DNA from: an uncultured Kiritimatiellota bacterium
GTDB lineage: Bacteria > Verrucomicrobiota > Kiritimatiellia > RFP12 > DVOR01
Assembly: GCA_944391055.1 (NCBI GenBank)
Contig: CALXSF010000002.1
Span: 124,001 to 188,000, forward strand
Reading direction: 5' to 3'
DNA: 64,000 nucleotides
In this document: positions 17,441 through 26,741 of the stretch, in pieces
How the letters are laid out: every line of letters starts with the position of its first letter
Position numbering within the stretch: position 1 is the first letter of the stretch
Position numbers and translations under genes: made by a program
Notes under the pieces: generated by a model
The model's input: only the letters and a program-made list of their open reading frames with translations
Database searches by the model: none
What the model was told of the DNA's origin: nothing

Positions 17441-19810
17441 TCAGAAGCCTTGCACCTCCGGCTGGGGGATGACGCCGGTGGCGTTGGCGAAGGCCTCGCG
17501 GAGGCGTTCCATGAGGGCCAGCAGATCCGAGGCGGTGCAGCCTTCCTCGGCGGCGATGACGTTGGCGTGGCGGTCGGAGACGACGGCGCCGCCGACGCGC
17601 CACCCCTTCGCGCCTAGTTTGTCGAGCGTCGCGCCGACGCTCAGCCCGGGCGGGTTGCGGAAGAGCGAGCCGCAGCAGCGCAGCCCGGCCAGGTCGGTGC
17701 GTTTGGCGGCGAAGGCCGCGCGGGCCGCGCGGACGGCCTCGGGGGTGGAGGCCTCGAGCCGGAAGGTGACGGCGATGATGGCCATGCCGGAGAGGCCGTG
17801 GACGGCACGGTAGCCCACTTGGAAGGCGCGGGCCGGGATGTGGCGGAGCTGGCCGTCGGTGAGGACGGAGCGGACCTCGACGACGCGCTCCCAGAGCGCG
17901 TGGCCGTGCGCGCCGGCGTTCATCCGTGCCCAGCCGCCGACGGTGCCCGGGATGCCCTGCATGAATTCGAGCCCCGAAAGTCCGGCCCGCTCCAGCCGCG
18001 CCAGGAGCGCGGGGCCGGCGAGCCCCGCGCCGACGGTCACGCGCTCGCCCTCGCGCGCGAACCCCTCGAAGGCGGGGCCTTGGAGGGCGCAGAGGACGCC
18101 GGGGAGCCCGAGGTCGGAGAACCAGGAGTTCGCGCCGCCGCCGTGGAAGCGCAGGGGAATCCCCCGCGCCTTGCAGACGGCGCAGAGGGCGGAGAGGGCC
18201 GGGATGTCCGCGGGGATGGCGAAGAGCTCGGCCGTGCCGCCCACGCGGAAGAGGGTGTGGCGGGCGAGCGGCTCGTCGGGGAAGAGATCCACCTCCTCGG
18301 GGAAAAGGCGGCTGAGGCAGGCGAAGGCCGTCTCGCGCGGGGCGGGCGGCGCGGGGGGCGTGTCGGGGTCGGCGGGGCCGGGGCCGCCGGGGAGGCGCGC
18401 GGCGAGGGCCTGCCCCACGCCCACCACGTCGCCGGCGCCGACGGCCAGGATGAGGTCGCCCGCCGCGGCGGTGCGCGCGAGGTAGTCGGTGACCTCGCCG
18501 GCGTCGCGCGCCAGCAGGATGCGCCGGTCGGGGGCGTGGGCGCGCATGGCGGCGTAGAGCACGTGGCTTTCGCAGCCGGCGGCGCGCGCCTCGCCGGCGG
18601 CGTAGACGGGCAGGAGGACGCACTCGTCCACGCCGTCGAAGGCGGAGACGAAGGCGTCCAGCAGCTTCCGGGTGCGGGAGTAGCGGTGGGGCTGGAAGAC
18701 GACGCGCAGGCGCCTGGGCTTTTGGAGGCGGGCCACGGAGAGCATGGCCTGGATCTCGGTGGGGTGGTGGGCGTAGTCGACCACCACGCGCACGGGGGCG
18801 TCGCGGGCGGTGACCCACTGGAAGCGGCGCTTGGGCAGCTCGGCGCAGGCCAAGGGCAGGGCCTTGGCCAGCGCGTGGGCGTCGAGGCCCAGAAGCAGGC
18901 AGGCGGCCATCGCGCCCAGGGCGTTGCGGACGTTGTGCTGGCCGGGCACGGGGAGGGTGACGGCGCCCAGGCGTTCGGCGCCGTGCCAGAGGGTGAAGGC
19001 GGTGCTCTCGGCGGCGCAGCGGAGGCCCTCGGCGCGGAGCGTGGCGTCGGGCGAGAGGCCGAAGGTGAGGACGGGCGTGCGGGCGCGCGCGGCCACGCGC
19101 ATGGCCCAGGGGGCGTCGGCGCAGACGGCCACGCCCTCGCGCGTGTTGCCCACCACGTCCGCGAAGCAGCGCTCCAGATCCTCCGCGCCGCGGAAGTGGT
19201 CGAGGTGGTCGAGCTCGATGTTGGTGATGAGGGTGACGGCGGGGCGCTCGTAGGCCAGGGAGCCGTCGCTCTCGTCGGCCTCGGCCACGGCGATCTGGTC
19301 GTGGGGGAGGTTCCCGGCGAGCTCGCCGTGCCGGGGGCCGGCGTTGGTGAGGAGGCGCGGGGTGTAGCCGCCGAGGCACCAGAGGGGTTTGCGCCCGACG
19401 CATTGGAGGAGGCGCGTGGCGAAGCAGGCCGAGGTGGTTTTGCCGTGGGTGCCGCAGACGGCGACGGAGCGCAGCCCGCTCACCCAGCCGGCCAGGCATT
19501 CGCCGCGCGAGAGCACGGGCATCCCGCCGGCGCGCGCCAGGGCCAGCTCCGGCTCGTCGGCGTGGATGGCGGCGCTGTGGACGAGCACGTCGCAGTCGGC
19601 GAGATGCGTGGGGTCGTGGTCCTGAAGCACGGCGATGCCGTTGCGGGCGAAGAAGCGGCCGAGGGTCGGCGGCACGTGGCGGTCGCAGCCGGAGACCTTC
19701 CAGCCGCGCAGGTGGAGCATCCAGGCGATGCCCGCGGCGCCCACGCCGCAGATGCCCATGATGTGGACCCGCCCCGGGGGCAGGGTGAAGAGGTTGAGCG
19801 GTGCTTCCAT
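17441..19810 (-). CDS. murC-murB: MurC-MurB fusion (UDP-MurNAc:L-Ala ligase / UDP-MurNAc dehydrogenase)
   Basis: 789 residues carrying two steps of peptidoglycan precursor synthesis. Residues 1 to about 455 are MurC: IMGICGVGAAGIAWML, the ATP loop CGTHGKTTS, ITNIELDHLDHF, GQHNVRNALGA and YAHHPTEI. After a Pro-rich linker, about 480-789 are MurB: FRVGGTAELFAIP, GGGANSWFSDLG, GIPGTVGG with MNAGAHG, and CGSLFRNPPG with the catalytic Ser. MurB makes the substrate that MurC uses, so fusion allows channelling. The start at 19810 lies 8 bases after the E1-alpha-like stop; upstream in-frame codons are that gene's antiframe. Confidence 0.95.
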   Translation of the reverse strand: MEAPLNLFTLPPGRVHIMGICGVGAAGIAWMLHLRGWKVSGCDRHVPPTLGRFFARNGIAVLQDHDPTHLADCDVLVHSAAIHADEPELALARAGGMPVLSRGECLAGWVSGLRSVAVCGTHGKTTSACFATRLLQCVGRKPLWCLGGYTPRLLTNAGPRHGELAGNLPHDQIAVAEADESDGSLAYERPAVTLITNIELDHLDHFRGAEDLERCFADVVGNTREGVAVCADAPWAMRVAARARTPVLTFGLSPDATLRAEGLRCAAESTAFTLWHGAERLGAVTLPVPGQHNVRNALGAMAACLLLGLDAHALAKALPLACAELPKRRFQWVTARDAPVRVVVDYAHHPTEIQAMLSVARLQKPRRLRVVFQPHRYSRTRKLLDAFVSAFDGVDECVLLPVYAAGEARAAGCESHVLYAAMRAHAPDRRILLARDAGEVTDYLARTAAAGDLILAVGAGDVVGVGQALAARLPGGPGPADPDTPPAPPAPRETAFACLSRLFPEEVDLFPDEPLARHTLFRVGGTAELFAIPADIPALSALCAVCKARGIPLRFHGGGANSWFSDLGLPGVLCALQGPAFEGFAREGERVTVGAGLAGPALLARLERAGLSGLEFMQGIPGTVGGWARMNAGAHGHALWERVVEVRSVLTDGQLRHIPARAFQVGYRAVHGLSGMAIIAVTFRLEASTPEAVRAARAAFAAKRTDLAGLRCCGSLFRNPPGLSVGATLDKLGAKGWRVGGAVVSDRHANVIAAEEGCTASDLLALMERLREAFANATGVIPQPEVQGF

Positions 19811-19818
19811 GCGTGCGG

Positions 19819-20145
19819 TCACTCCCGGGCCCGCGGCCCGTCTTCCAGCAGTTCGATCAGAAAGGGCCCGTGCCCGGCGGCGCAGACCTCCCGCGCCCGG
19901 CCCAGCGCCGCGCCCAGCGCCTCCGGCCGCACGCGCGCCCCGCGGATGCGGAAGCACGGCGCCAGATCCACCAGGCAGGGGTTGGCGAAGGCCAGCGGCA
20001 GGGGCGTCTCCCCGGCATAGCCGTTGTTGCGGATGAGCAGCACCTTGGGCGCGTGCGCCAGGGCCGCCGCGTTCAGGCGCGCGTGGAAGCCCTCGGCGAG
20101 CAGGTCGGCGGGGCGCAGCTCCACGATCTCGACGGGCTCACTCAA
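19819..20145 (-). CDS. Truncated E1-alpha-like (thiamine diphosphate enzyme) protein
   Basis: 108 residues. The stretch GFHARLNAAALAHAPKVLL, then IRNNGYAGETP, and the ending AREVCAAGHGPFLIELL read like the second half of the dehydrogenase E1 alpha subunit (FHEALN, ENNGYAISTP, GPTLIE). The N-terminal half and the GDG part of the cofactor motif are missing, so it cannot be a normal decarboxylase. The start is a TTG overlapping the yicC stop by 8 bases, and murC-murB begins 8 bases downstream. It is therefore embedded in an operon and translated by coupling. It may be a relic or a reused domain. Confidence 0.55.
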   Translation of the reverse strand: MSEPVEIVELRPADLLAEGFHARLNAAALAHAPKVLLIRNNGYAGETPLPLAFANPCLVDLAPCFRIRGARVRPEALGAALGRAREVCAAGHGPFLIELLEDGPRARE

Positions 20146-21004
20146 GGTTCTGCACCTGCTCGCGGAAGGTTTCCAGCAAGGTCTTGAAGGCGATCACCAG
20201 GCGCGGGATGTTGCAGCCGGCGCACTTCGCCCCCGTGGTGTTAATCTCGCGGAAGAGCTCCTGGCAGAGGAAGTCCAGCGCCCGCCCGCACGGCTCCCCG
20301 CCGCCCAGGAGGCGCTCGGCGTGGGCGAAGTGCGCGCCCAGGCGCGTCAGCTCCTCCGAGATGTCGCACCGATCCGCGAAGAGCGCCATCTCGCGCTCCA
20401 GGACGCCCTCGTCCGGCGCCGCGCCCTCCGGCGTCAGCTCCGCGAGGCGTTTGCGCAGGGCCTCGCGCCACAGCGGCGGCAGGGTGGGGGCGATGGCGGC
20501 GATCTGCGCGTGCAGCTCCCGAAGGCCCGCCAGGCGCCCCAGCAGATCCTTCGCGATCTTCGCGCCCTCGGTCTCCCGCATTTGGCGCAGACGCGCCAGT
20601 GCCTCGCGCGTCGCCGCCTCGACGGCCTCCCAGACCGCCTCCGTCGGCTCCGGGGCGGCCTCGTCCGCCTCCGCGGCGCACAGCGCCGCCAGGTCCGAGA
20701 AGGTCGGCTCGCCCCTCAGCCCCAGGCGCGCCGCGGCCTCGCGCAACGTGCGGAAGCGCGCCTCCAGCGCCTGCGTGGCGTCGGCCCCCGCCAAGGGTTT
20801 CGCCGTCACCGAGCACTTCACCGCCCCGCGCGCGATGCCCTCGCGCAGGAGCGTCTGGAGCCGCGCCTCGAAAACCAGCCATTCGCGCGGCAGCCAGAGC
20901 GTCGCGTCGAACTGCTTGCGGTTCACGGCGGCGAGCTCAACCGTCACGGCGAGCCCCGCGCCCGTGGCCGCGCCCCGTCCGAATCCCGTCATCGATTTTG
21001 CCAT
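20138..21004 (-). CDS. yicC: YicC/YloC family endoribonuclease
   Basis: 288 residues, normal length. Begins MAKSMTGFGRG, the diagnostic YicC opening; the C-terminal domain ends CNIPRLVIAFKTLLETFREQVQNLE with the conserved GAKCAGCN region before it. YicC proteins cut RNA and affect small-RNA turnover and stationary-phase fitness. In many bacteria gmk follows; here an E1-alpha-like fragment and murC-murB follow. The ATG at 21004 has no ribosome site, and a -10 box ends about 10 bases before it. Confidence 0.92.
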   Translation of the reverse strand: MAKSMTGFGRGAATGAGLAVTVELAAVNRKQFDATLWLPREWLVFEARLQTLLREGIARGAVKCSVTAKPLAGADATQALEARFRTLREAAARLGLRGEPTFSDLAALCAAEADEAAPEPTEAVWEAVEAATREALARLRQMRETEGAKIAKDLLGRLAGLRELHAQIAAIAPTLPPLWREALRKRLAELTPEGAAPDEGVLEREMALFADRCDISEELTRLGAHFAHAERLLGGGEPCGRALDFLCQELFREINTTGAKCAGCNIPRLVIAFKTLLETFREQVQNLE

Positions 21005-21014
21005 AACGCCCGTA

Positions 21015-21023
21015 ATATTAGCA
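21015..21023 (-). promoter_or_regulatory. Extended -10 promoter of yicC, near-leaderless
   Basis: Minus-strand TGC plus TAATAT. The predicted start of the RNA falls about 4 bases before the yicC ATG, and no Shine-Dalgarno is present. Confidence 0.45.
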
Positions 21024-21097
21024 TATCCCCCAACGCGCGGGAGGCAAATCTTTCAGTGGAGAGGCTCGCGGCGTCGTACCGAATGTTTTACTGTGTT

Positions 21098-24000
21098 TTA
21101 AGCACTTGGGGCGGGTGAGTCATCCTCGGCCCACAGCTCACATTGCCGGATGACGGTCTGTGTCGCGTCCTCCATGCCTTCCGGCGGGTATTTGTGTTTC
21201 TTGAGTAGCCGCTTGACCAGCCTGCGCATCCCTGCCCGTGCGCTTTCTTTCTTCTGCCAGTCGATCGTCCGGTTTTTGCGGAGCAGGTCGGTCAGTTCTT
21301 TGGTGATGGCGATCAGTTCGTCATGCTCATAAAAATCCTTGACGGCTTGGGGCTTGGCCAGTGCGTCGTAGAAGGCGAGTTCTTCGTCGGTCAAGCCCAG
21401 TCTCTCGCCTTCCGCTTTCGCGTCGGCGATCGCTTTCGCCAATTTCAGGAGTTCCTGGATGACCTCCTCATTGGTCAGCAGCCCATTCAGGTAACGGGTC
21501 ATGGCGGATTGGATGATTTCCGAAAACTTTTGCGACTTCACGAGATTGGTTCTGCGGTAGATGGAAACCTGTTCCGAGATCAACTTTCGCAAAAGCTCAA
21601 CCGCGAGGTTTTTCTCCCTCATGTTGGCGACTTCGTCGAGAAACTTCGGGTCGAACAGGGAAAACGCGGCGCCGACGTTGGAAAAGAGATTGATGACGCC
21701 CTCGCTCCGGATGCTGTGCCTCAGCAATTCGTTGATCCGCTCGTTGACCTCCGGCAGGGAGAACCTCTTCCCGGCGTCGTCGGTGGACAGGCGGACGAGC
21801 ATCGTCCGCACCGCCTCAAAATAGGCTGCCTCGAAACGGGTCTGTGCGTCCACCATGCTGCTGCATAGGGAGAGGGCTTGTTTGAGCAGGAGCGCTTCTT
21901 TGACATAGACGGCCTGTGTCTTTTCGGCATCCGGCCGGTCATGTTCCGCGGCCGATTTCCCCAGCAGGAAATCGACACCGCCGCCGATCGTCCGCGCTTT
22001 CTCCAAGTCGTCCCCGGTGAGGAAGGCGGCATAATCAAAGCCATGGAGCAAATCGCGGCAGACCTCCAGTTTTTCCTGGAACTTGGGGTAGGCCGCATTC
22101 CCCACGTCGGGGTCGCCGTAGTTTTTCCTGTCGCGGACGGTATAATCGTGCATGGCCTTTTTCAAGGCCGAGGCGATTCCCACGTAATCGACCACCAACC
22201 CGCCCTCTTTGTCGCGGAAAACGCGGTTCACCCGCGCGATGGCCTGCATCAGGTTGTGCCCGGACATGGGCTTGTACATATACAGCGTGGCCAGGGACGG
22301 CACGTCAAAGCCGGTCAGCCACATATCCACCACGATGGCGATCTTCAAGGGGGATTCGTTGTCCTTGAAGCGTCGGGCCAACGCGTTCCTGTGGGCCTTG
22401 TTGCCGACTATCTGGCGCCATTCCTCCGGGTCGTTGTTTTCTTGGGTCATGACCACCGCGATTTTCTCTGTCCAGGAGGGGCGCAATTCCAGGATTCGAC
22501 GGTAGATTTTCATGGCGATGGGGCGGGAGTACGCCACGATCATCGCCTTGCCCGTCAGCAAATCCGCCCGGTGGTTTTCGTAATGGCCCAAAATGTCGCG
22601 GACCAGCGAGTCGATGGTTTGGTCCGCGCCCAGGATGGCCTCCATTTGGCCCAGTTCCTTTTTGCTTTTCTCGATGGCGTAGGGATCCGCGTCCTCGGCC
22701 ATCGAATCGTATTCCTGGTCGATCAGGCGCAGGGTTTCCCCGTCCAGCTTTAGGTGGATGACGCGGCTCTCATAGTAGACCGGGCGGGTCGCGCCGTCCT
22801 CCACCGCCTGGGTCATGTCGTAAATGTCGATGTAATCGCCGAACACCTCTCGCGTGCTGCGGTCTTTGGTGGAGATCGGGGTACCCGTGAAGCCGATGTA
22901 GGTGGCGTTGGGCAGGCTGTCACGGATGATGCGGGCGGTGCCGATGGAGGTGCGGACCTCCAGCTCGCCCTTGTCGTTCTGGCGCGTGACGATTTTCTTG
23001 GTCAGGCCGTACTGCCCCCGATGGGCCTCATCCGCCAAAACCACGATGTTGCGACGCTCGGACAGGGGCTCGTCGGCCTCCTCAAACTTCTGCATCGTGG
23101 TAAAGACAATGCCGTTTGCCTGCCGGTTGGCCAGCAGCGTCCGCAAATGCTGTCGGCTCTCGGCCTGCCGGGGCGTCTGCCGCAGAAAGTCGCTGCACCG
23201 GGAGAACTGCCCGTACAGCTGGTCGTCCAAATCGTTGCGGTCGGTGATGACTACGAGCGTGGGACTCTCCAGCGCCTCCTGCAGCGCGTGGGCATAAAAG
23301 ACCATGGACAGGGATTTGCCGCTGCCCTGTGTGTGCCAGAACACGCCGCCCTTGCCGTCGGTCGCGGCGGCGCGCCGGGTGGATTCGATGGCCTTCCTCA
23401 CCGCGAAATACTGGTGATACGCCGCCAGCACCTTGAAGGTGTATTGCCCGTCCACATTGAAGCAGATGAAGTTTCTCAGGATGTCCAAGAAACGGGCCTT
23501 CCCGAACAACCCCTCAAAGAAGGTGTCAAACTGTGCGTGCTGCGTGTTCCCGTAATCGCCGTCCTTCGTCTTCCACGCCATGAAGCGGTCTTCGCCGGAA
23601 GTGATGGTGCCCGCCTTGGAGGTGGCCAGGTCGCTCATCACGCAAACCTGATTGTAGACGAAGAGCGACGGGATCTCATGCATGTAGTTGCGGAGCTGCC
23701 GATAGGCGGCCGAGGCGTCGGTCTCCTCCCGGGAAGGCGACTTCAGCTCCATCACCGCCAGCGGCAGACCGTTGACGAAGAGGATAACGTCCGGGCGCTT
23801 CTCCGAGTTCTCCACGATTGTCCACTGATTGGCGACGGTGAAATCATTGTTGGCCGGGTTGCGGAAATCGACCAGCCAGACCAATGCCGCACGTTCCTCT
23901 CCCTCCTCAACGTACTTGACGGGCACGCCGGACTGCAGATAATCCGTGAAGGCCATGTTCTTCTGGAGCAGCGTGCCCGTCTCGAAGTGCTTGATCTTAT

Positions 24001-24190
24001 GGACGGCCTCGTTCAGTGCCTCCAAGGGAAGCCCCGGGTTGATGCGCCGCAGCGCGGGGAGCAGCAAATCCTTATAGAGCGGGTCATGATGGTCCCGCCC
24101 GACATCCGGCCCGTAGACATGGACGTACCCCAACACTTGGGTGAACAGCTGAATTACGGCTTTCTCGTAGTCGGACTCTGTGTAAGGCAT
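21098..24190 (-). CDS. hsdR: Type I restriction enzyme, HsdR subunit
   Basis: 1030 residues. Motor and nuclease subunit of a type I system. The N-terminal PD-(D/E)XK nuclease shows PDVILFVNGLPLAVMELKSP (about 133-152). The superfamily II helicase follows: Walker A HTQGSGKS near 285, LADEAHRGQYG near 390, VDMWLTGFDVP and ARVNRVFRDKEGG. The C-terminal helical part carries KKHKYPPEG, common in HsdR. The start is ATG at 24190 (MPYTESDYEKA); the codon five earlier is TTG. It is the last gene of the island and looks intact. Confidence 0.95.
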   Translation of the reverse strand: MPYTESDYEKAVIQLFTQVLGYVHVYGPDVGRDHHDPLYKDLLLPALRRINPGLPLEALNEAVHKIKHFETGTLLQKNMAFTDYLQSGVPVKYVEEGEERAALVWLVDFRNPANNDFTVANQWTIVENSEKRPDVILFVNGLPLAVMELKSPSREETDASAAYRQLRNYMHEIPSLFVYNQVCVMSDLATSKAGTITSGEDRFMAWKTKDGDYGNTQHAQFDTFFEGLFGKARFLDILRNFICFNVDGQYTFKVLAAYHQYFAVRKAIESTRRAAATDGKGGVFWHTQGSGKSLSMVFYAHALQEALESPTLVVITDRNDLDDQLYGQFSRCSDFLRQTPRQAESRQHLRTLLANRQANGIVFTTMQKFEEADEPLSERRNIVVLADEAHRGQYGLTKKIVTRQNDKGELEVRTSIGTARIIRDSLPNATYIGFTGTPISTKDRSTREVFGDYIDIYDMTQAVEDGATRPVYYESRVIHLKLDGETLRLIDQEYDSMAEDADPYAIEKSKKELGQMEAILGADQTIDSLVRDILGHYENHRADLLTGKAMIVAYSRPIAMKIYRRILELRPSWTEKIAVVMTQENNDPEEWRQIVGNKAHRNALARRFKDNESPLKIAIVVDMWLTGFDVPSLATLYMYKPMSGHNLMQAIARVNRVFRDKEGGLVVDYVGIASALKKAMHDYTVRDRKNYGDPDVGNAAYPKFQEKLEVCRDLLHGFDYAAFLTGDDLEKARTIGGGVDFLLGKSAAEHDRPDAEKTQAVYVKEALLLKQALSLCSSMVDAQTRFEAAYFEAVRTMLVRLSTDDAGKRFSLPEVNERINELLRHSIRSEGVINLFSNVGAAFSLFDPKFLDEVANMREKNLAVELLRKLISEQVSIYRRTNLVKSQKFSEIIQSAMTRYLNGLLTNEEVIQELLKLAKAIADAKAEGERLGLTDEELAFYDALAKPQAVKDFYEHDELIAITKELTDLLRKNRTIDWQKKESARAGMRRLVKRLLKKHKYPPEGMEDATQTVIRQCELWAEDDSPAPSA

Positions 24191-24218
24191 TCTTCTCGGC
24201 TCCAATCCTCAGGGGCGG

Positions 24219-24512
24219 TCACGCCTCCCCGTCTTTCCCAAAAGAGGGCATCCCCTCCCGCGGCAAACAATCCGTCAAACGGTGCTTCCCATCCGCCGCC
24301 TCCAACCTAAAACGCTTACACTTTGTAAGCGTTTCGTTCCCCGCCTTCCGAAAGCGGCTCTTCAATACATTCCAATAGTTCCGGGCATCTTTGCTGCCGC
24401 TCACCGCCCCCACCACGTCCACCACCGCAAACCACCACTGCTTCCCGGCCTCATCCCAGACCGCCCGCACCTCATGGTCTCCGTAGAACCGAAACGATAA
24501 CTTAAGGCTCAT
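24219..24512 (-). CDS. Truncated Bro-N domain protein
   Basis: 97 residues. FYGDHEVRAVWDEAGKQWWF, AVVDVVGAVSGSKDARNYW and LKSRFRKAG are the Bro-N DNA-binding fold found in phage antirepressors and in genes next to restriction systems. After KCKRFRLEAADGKHRLTDCL the usual continuation of the domain is lost, and the frame ends about 15 residues later. The ATG overlaps the ATPase stop by 11 bases, with GGGGGAG upstream, so it is translated. It may be a shortened regulator of the island or a decaying phage gene. Confidence 0.7.
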   Translation of the reverse strand: MSLKLSFRFYGDHEVRAVWDEAGKQWWFAVVDVVGAVSGSKDARNYWNVLKSRFRKAGNETLTKCKRFRLEAADGKHRLTDCLPREGMPSFGKDGEA

Positions 24513-26724
24513 CTGATGGCTCCCCCGTAGTCTCTCTAGGACAAGCCGATAGTTGAATTACACTTTTGTATAAATCAACGAGGTGTTCCACCGACATATC
24601 TATCAATGGTTCATACATGAACGTATTCACGTGTATATTTTCCGGTGTCATAAGATTAACTCTATTTAGCACCTTTATAGTTGGAAGTTCAGTTGGATGT
24701 TTCTTCTTAAAACGCGCAATCAATTCGCTTGTTTGATTCCTAGATATATTACTCCTATCTATTTGACACGTATTAAGCAGATATTCTTCCGTCAAAATAC
24801 GAATACAAATAGAAAGGACTATCTTATTTTCAAGGGAAATCTCATCAACATTAGGTTCGCTCACAATTTGTCTCGCAACATCCTTTATAACATCTTGTAC
24901 CAATTGCCCCTCATTATCCATTTTCCACCCTTGCGGGAGGAGGATCGTGTTCGCAATAATAGGAGTTATGTCATCAATTGTTACATGCCTTGTCCCGGAC
25001 GGTATGTGTAAGCAGTGTGTGAGCGTTGTATATGCTTCCGTTTTCGATCCCTGCGCATATTCAATAATATTCCGAATGAATGGAATTACACAAACAAACG
25101 CCTTAGGATCTTTTTTACTTTTTAGATCGTCAACAAGCCTTTTCCTAAAGAAATCTTTTCTGTATTTCCCAGGTTCGAAAGTTATTTCTCCTTTCTTACG
25201 AATCGTCATAAGAACATTCTCGCCGAGCGATAAGCGCGAATCCAACGTCCTGTAGAGGTCAAAATTGTGCGTCAAAATTATCTGGTAAAAGAGTGATGAT
25301 GCTTCATTATTCAGTTCTTGTATGTATTCAACAATCGCGTATTTGTTTTTATAATCAAACGAATCCGCGATATCGTCAAATACAATGAGCGTTTCTTGCT
25401 GTCGTTTTTTTCGGGCCTCCAACTCAAACAACAGTTGAAGTATGTAAAAAGCTCGTCGCTCTCCTTGACTTAAAACCTTCAGAAGAAGGTCTTTGTCTGG
25501 ACTTCCCAGATTGCCACAGTCATCCTCGTATAAAAATCGCAAAGTTGCTGCATTTTCTTTCAAGACAACATCTTCTTGGTTTTCAATCTCCACATCAAAT
25601 GGAACATGAAAACGTTCTTTATACACGCCAATAATATATTGCCATGTCTCGTTTTCTTGACGCGCTTTGTCAAGCAACTCTTTTAAGTCATCTCGTTTCG
25701 CCTTATACAACGTGCACAGCTCGTCTACATCTGTTTGTATCTCTTTTAGATATCCACACCACACTTGCTCCTTAAACCCTTCGTAATCTAGCAAGTTAGG
25801 AATAATTGATTGATCCCGGCCCAACTCCGATTTGAAAGCCCGCAATTCCGCATTCCCACCCAAAGCCTTATCAATAGATTCAAATGCTTTTCTGATTTTG
25901 CCATCAGCTAAAATTTTCTTAATTTCACACTGTACTACATCCTCCAACTGTGCCCTCGAGGTTATCTCTTGATCCGCGCTCAAGATAATTCTATGATTCG
26001 CGCTAAAGAATTCATCTCCTCGAACAGCATCTATCAACTGGTTTGCTTGATACGTACCAAACGCTTCGCCTTGACTCCCCCGATGGAAAAACGAAGACTG
26101 AGACAACAACTCACTGTATCTATTAAAATAATCTTCTATCAAATCCTTGTGTTTCACCAAGAACTTACGAACATTCCCCTTTTTATCAAAAATATTATTG
26201 TACTTGAATCTGAATACGTTTTTCTGATTTACAATTTTTTCCTGAATAGCACACAAACAGTCAAATAGGTTGTCCTTATTCGTTACACTAAAGGTCTGTA
26301 CCAACTCAAGCTCACAATCAGAACTCTTGGAGACTTCCTTAAGCCGCTTCAGAAATTTACCTTTAGCATCATCAAGTGTACGATAGATTGCATCGTATTT
26401 GTCCTTTAGCTCTTTTGTGGCAAGCAACGTAGTAATTCTGGCCTCTGCATCGGGAAAATCCTGCGCAGCATTTGAGACAAATATTTTTCCCGGTGTGATG
26501 GGTTCATTGTCCCACAAGACATGACACTCTGATTGGTTATTGAGGAAGATTCGATCAGAAGGTTGTTCTCCCCTAGAAATACACTCGAACGTCTTTGCGA
26601 ACGATGACTTCATAACCCCGTTGGGGGCATAAATTAGAACACTTCTTCGTTGCGAAAAATCAAACTCATGACACAACTTTCGAATCCCAAAGCAATTTTT
26701 CAATTGAACCGTTAACTTTTTCAT
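24502..26724 (-). CDS. ABC-type ATPase inserted in the type I RM operon (PrrC/RloC-like architecture)
   Basis: 740 residues, clearly AT-rich against the neighbours, so probably acquired. Walker A is YAPNGVMKSS (32-41), with Met where Gly is usual. Helical middle. ABC signature LSQGERRA (418-425), Walker B TLIVFDD (445-451), H-loop LTHNFD (484-489). The C-terminal 220 residues form a separate helical domain containing R551-x3-E555 (RNIIE) and H570/H573. That order recalls PrrC and RloC, anticodon nucleases encoded inside type I loci, but the nuclease assignment is inference. GGAGG lies six bases before the ATG. Likely an abortive-infection partner. Confidence 0.7.
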   Translation of the reverse strand: MKKLTVQLKNCFGIRKLCHEFDFSQRRSVLIYAPNGVMKSSFAKTFECISRGEQPSDRIFLNNQSECHVLWDNEPITPGKIFVSNAAQDFPDAEARITTLLATKELKDKYDAIYRTLDDAKGKFLKRLKEVSKSSDCELELVQTFSVTNKDNLFDCLCAIQEKIVNQKNVFRFKYNNIFDKKGNVRKFLVKHKDLIEDYFNRYSELLSQSSFFHRGSQGEAFGTYQANQLIDAVRGDEFFSANHRIILSADQEITSRAQLEDVVQCEIKKILADGKIRKAFESIDKALGGNAELRAFKSELGRDQSIIPNLLDYEGFKEQVWCGYLKEIQTDVDELCTLYKAKRDDLKELLDKARQENETWQYIIGVYKERFHVPFDVEIENQEDVVLKENAATLRFLYEDDCGNLGSPDKDLLLKVLSQGERRAFYILQLLFELEARKKRQQETLIVFDDIADSFDYKNKYAIVEYIQELNNEASSLFYQIILTHNFDLYRTLDSRLSLGENVLMTIRKKGEITFEPGKYRKDFFRKRLVDDLKSKKDPKAFVCVIPFIRNIIEYAQGSKTEAYTTLTHCLHIPSGTRHVTIDDITPIIANTILLPQGWKMDNEGQLVQDVIKDVARQIVSEPNVDEISLENKIVLSICIRILTEEYLLNTCQIDRSNISRNQTSELIARFKKKHPTELPTIKVLNRVNLMTPENIHVNTFMYEPLIDMSVEHLVDLYKSVIQLSACPRETTGEPSDEP

Positions 26725-26741
26725 CGTTTACCTCCAACAAT

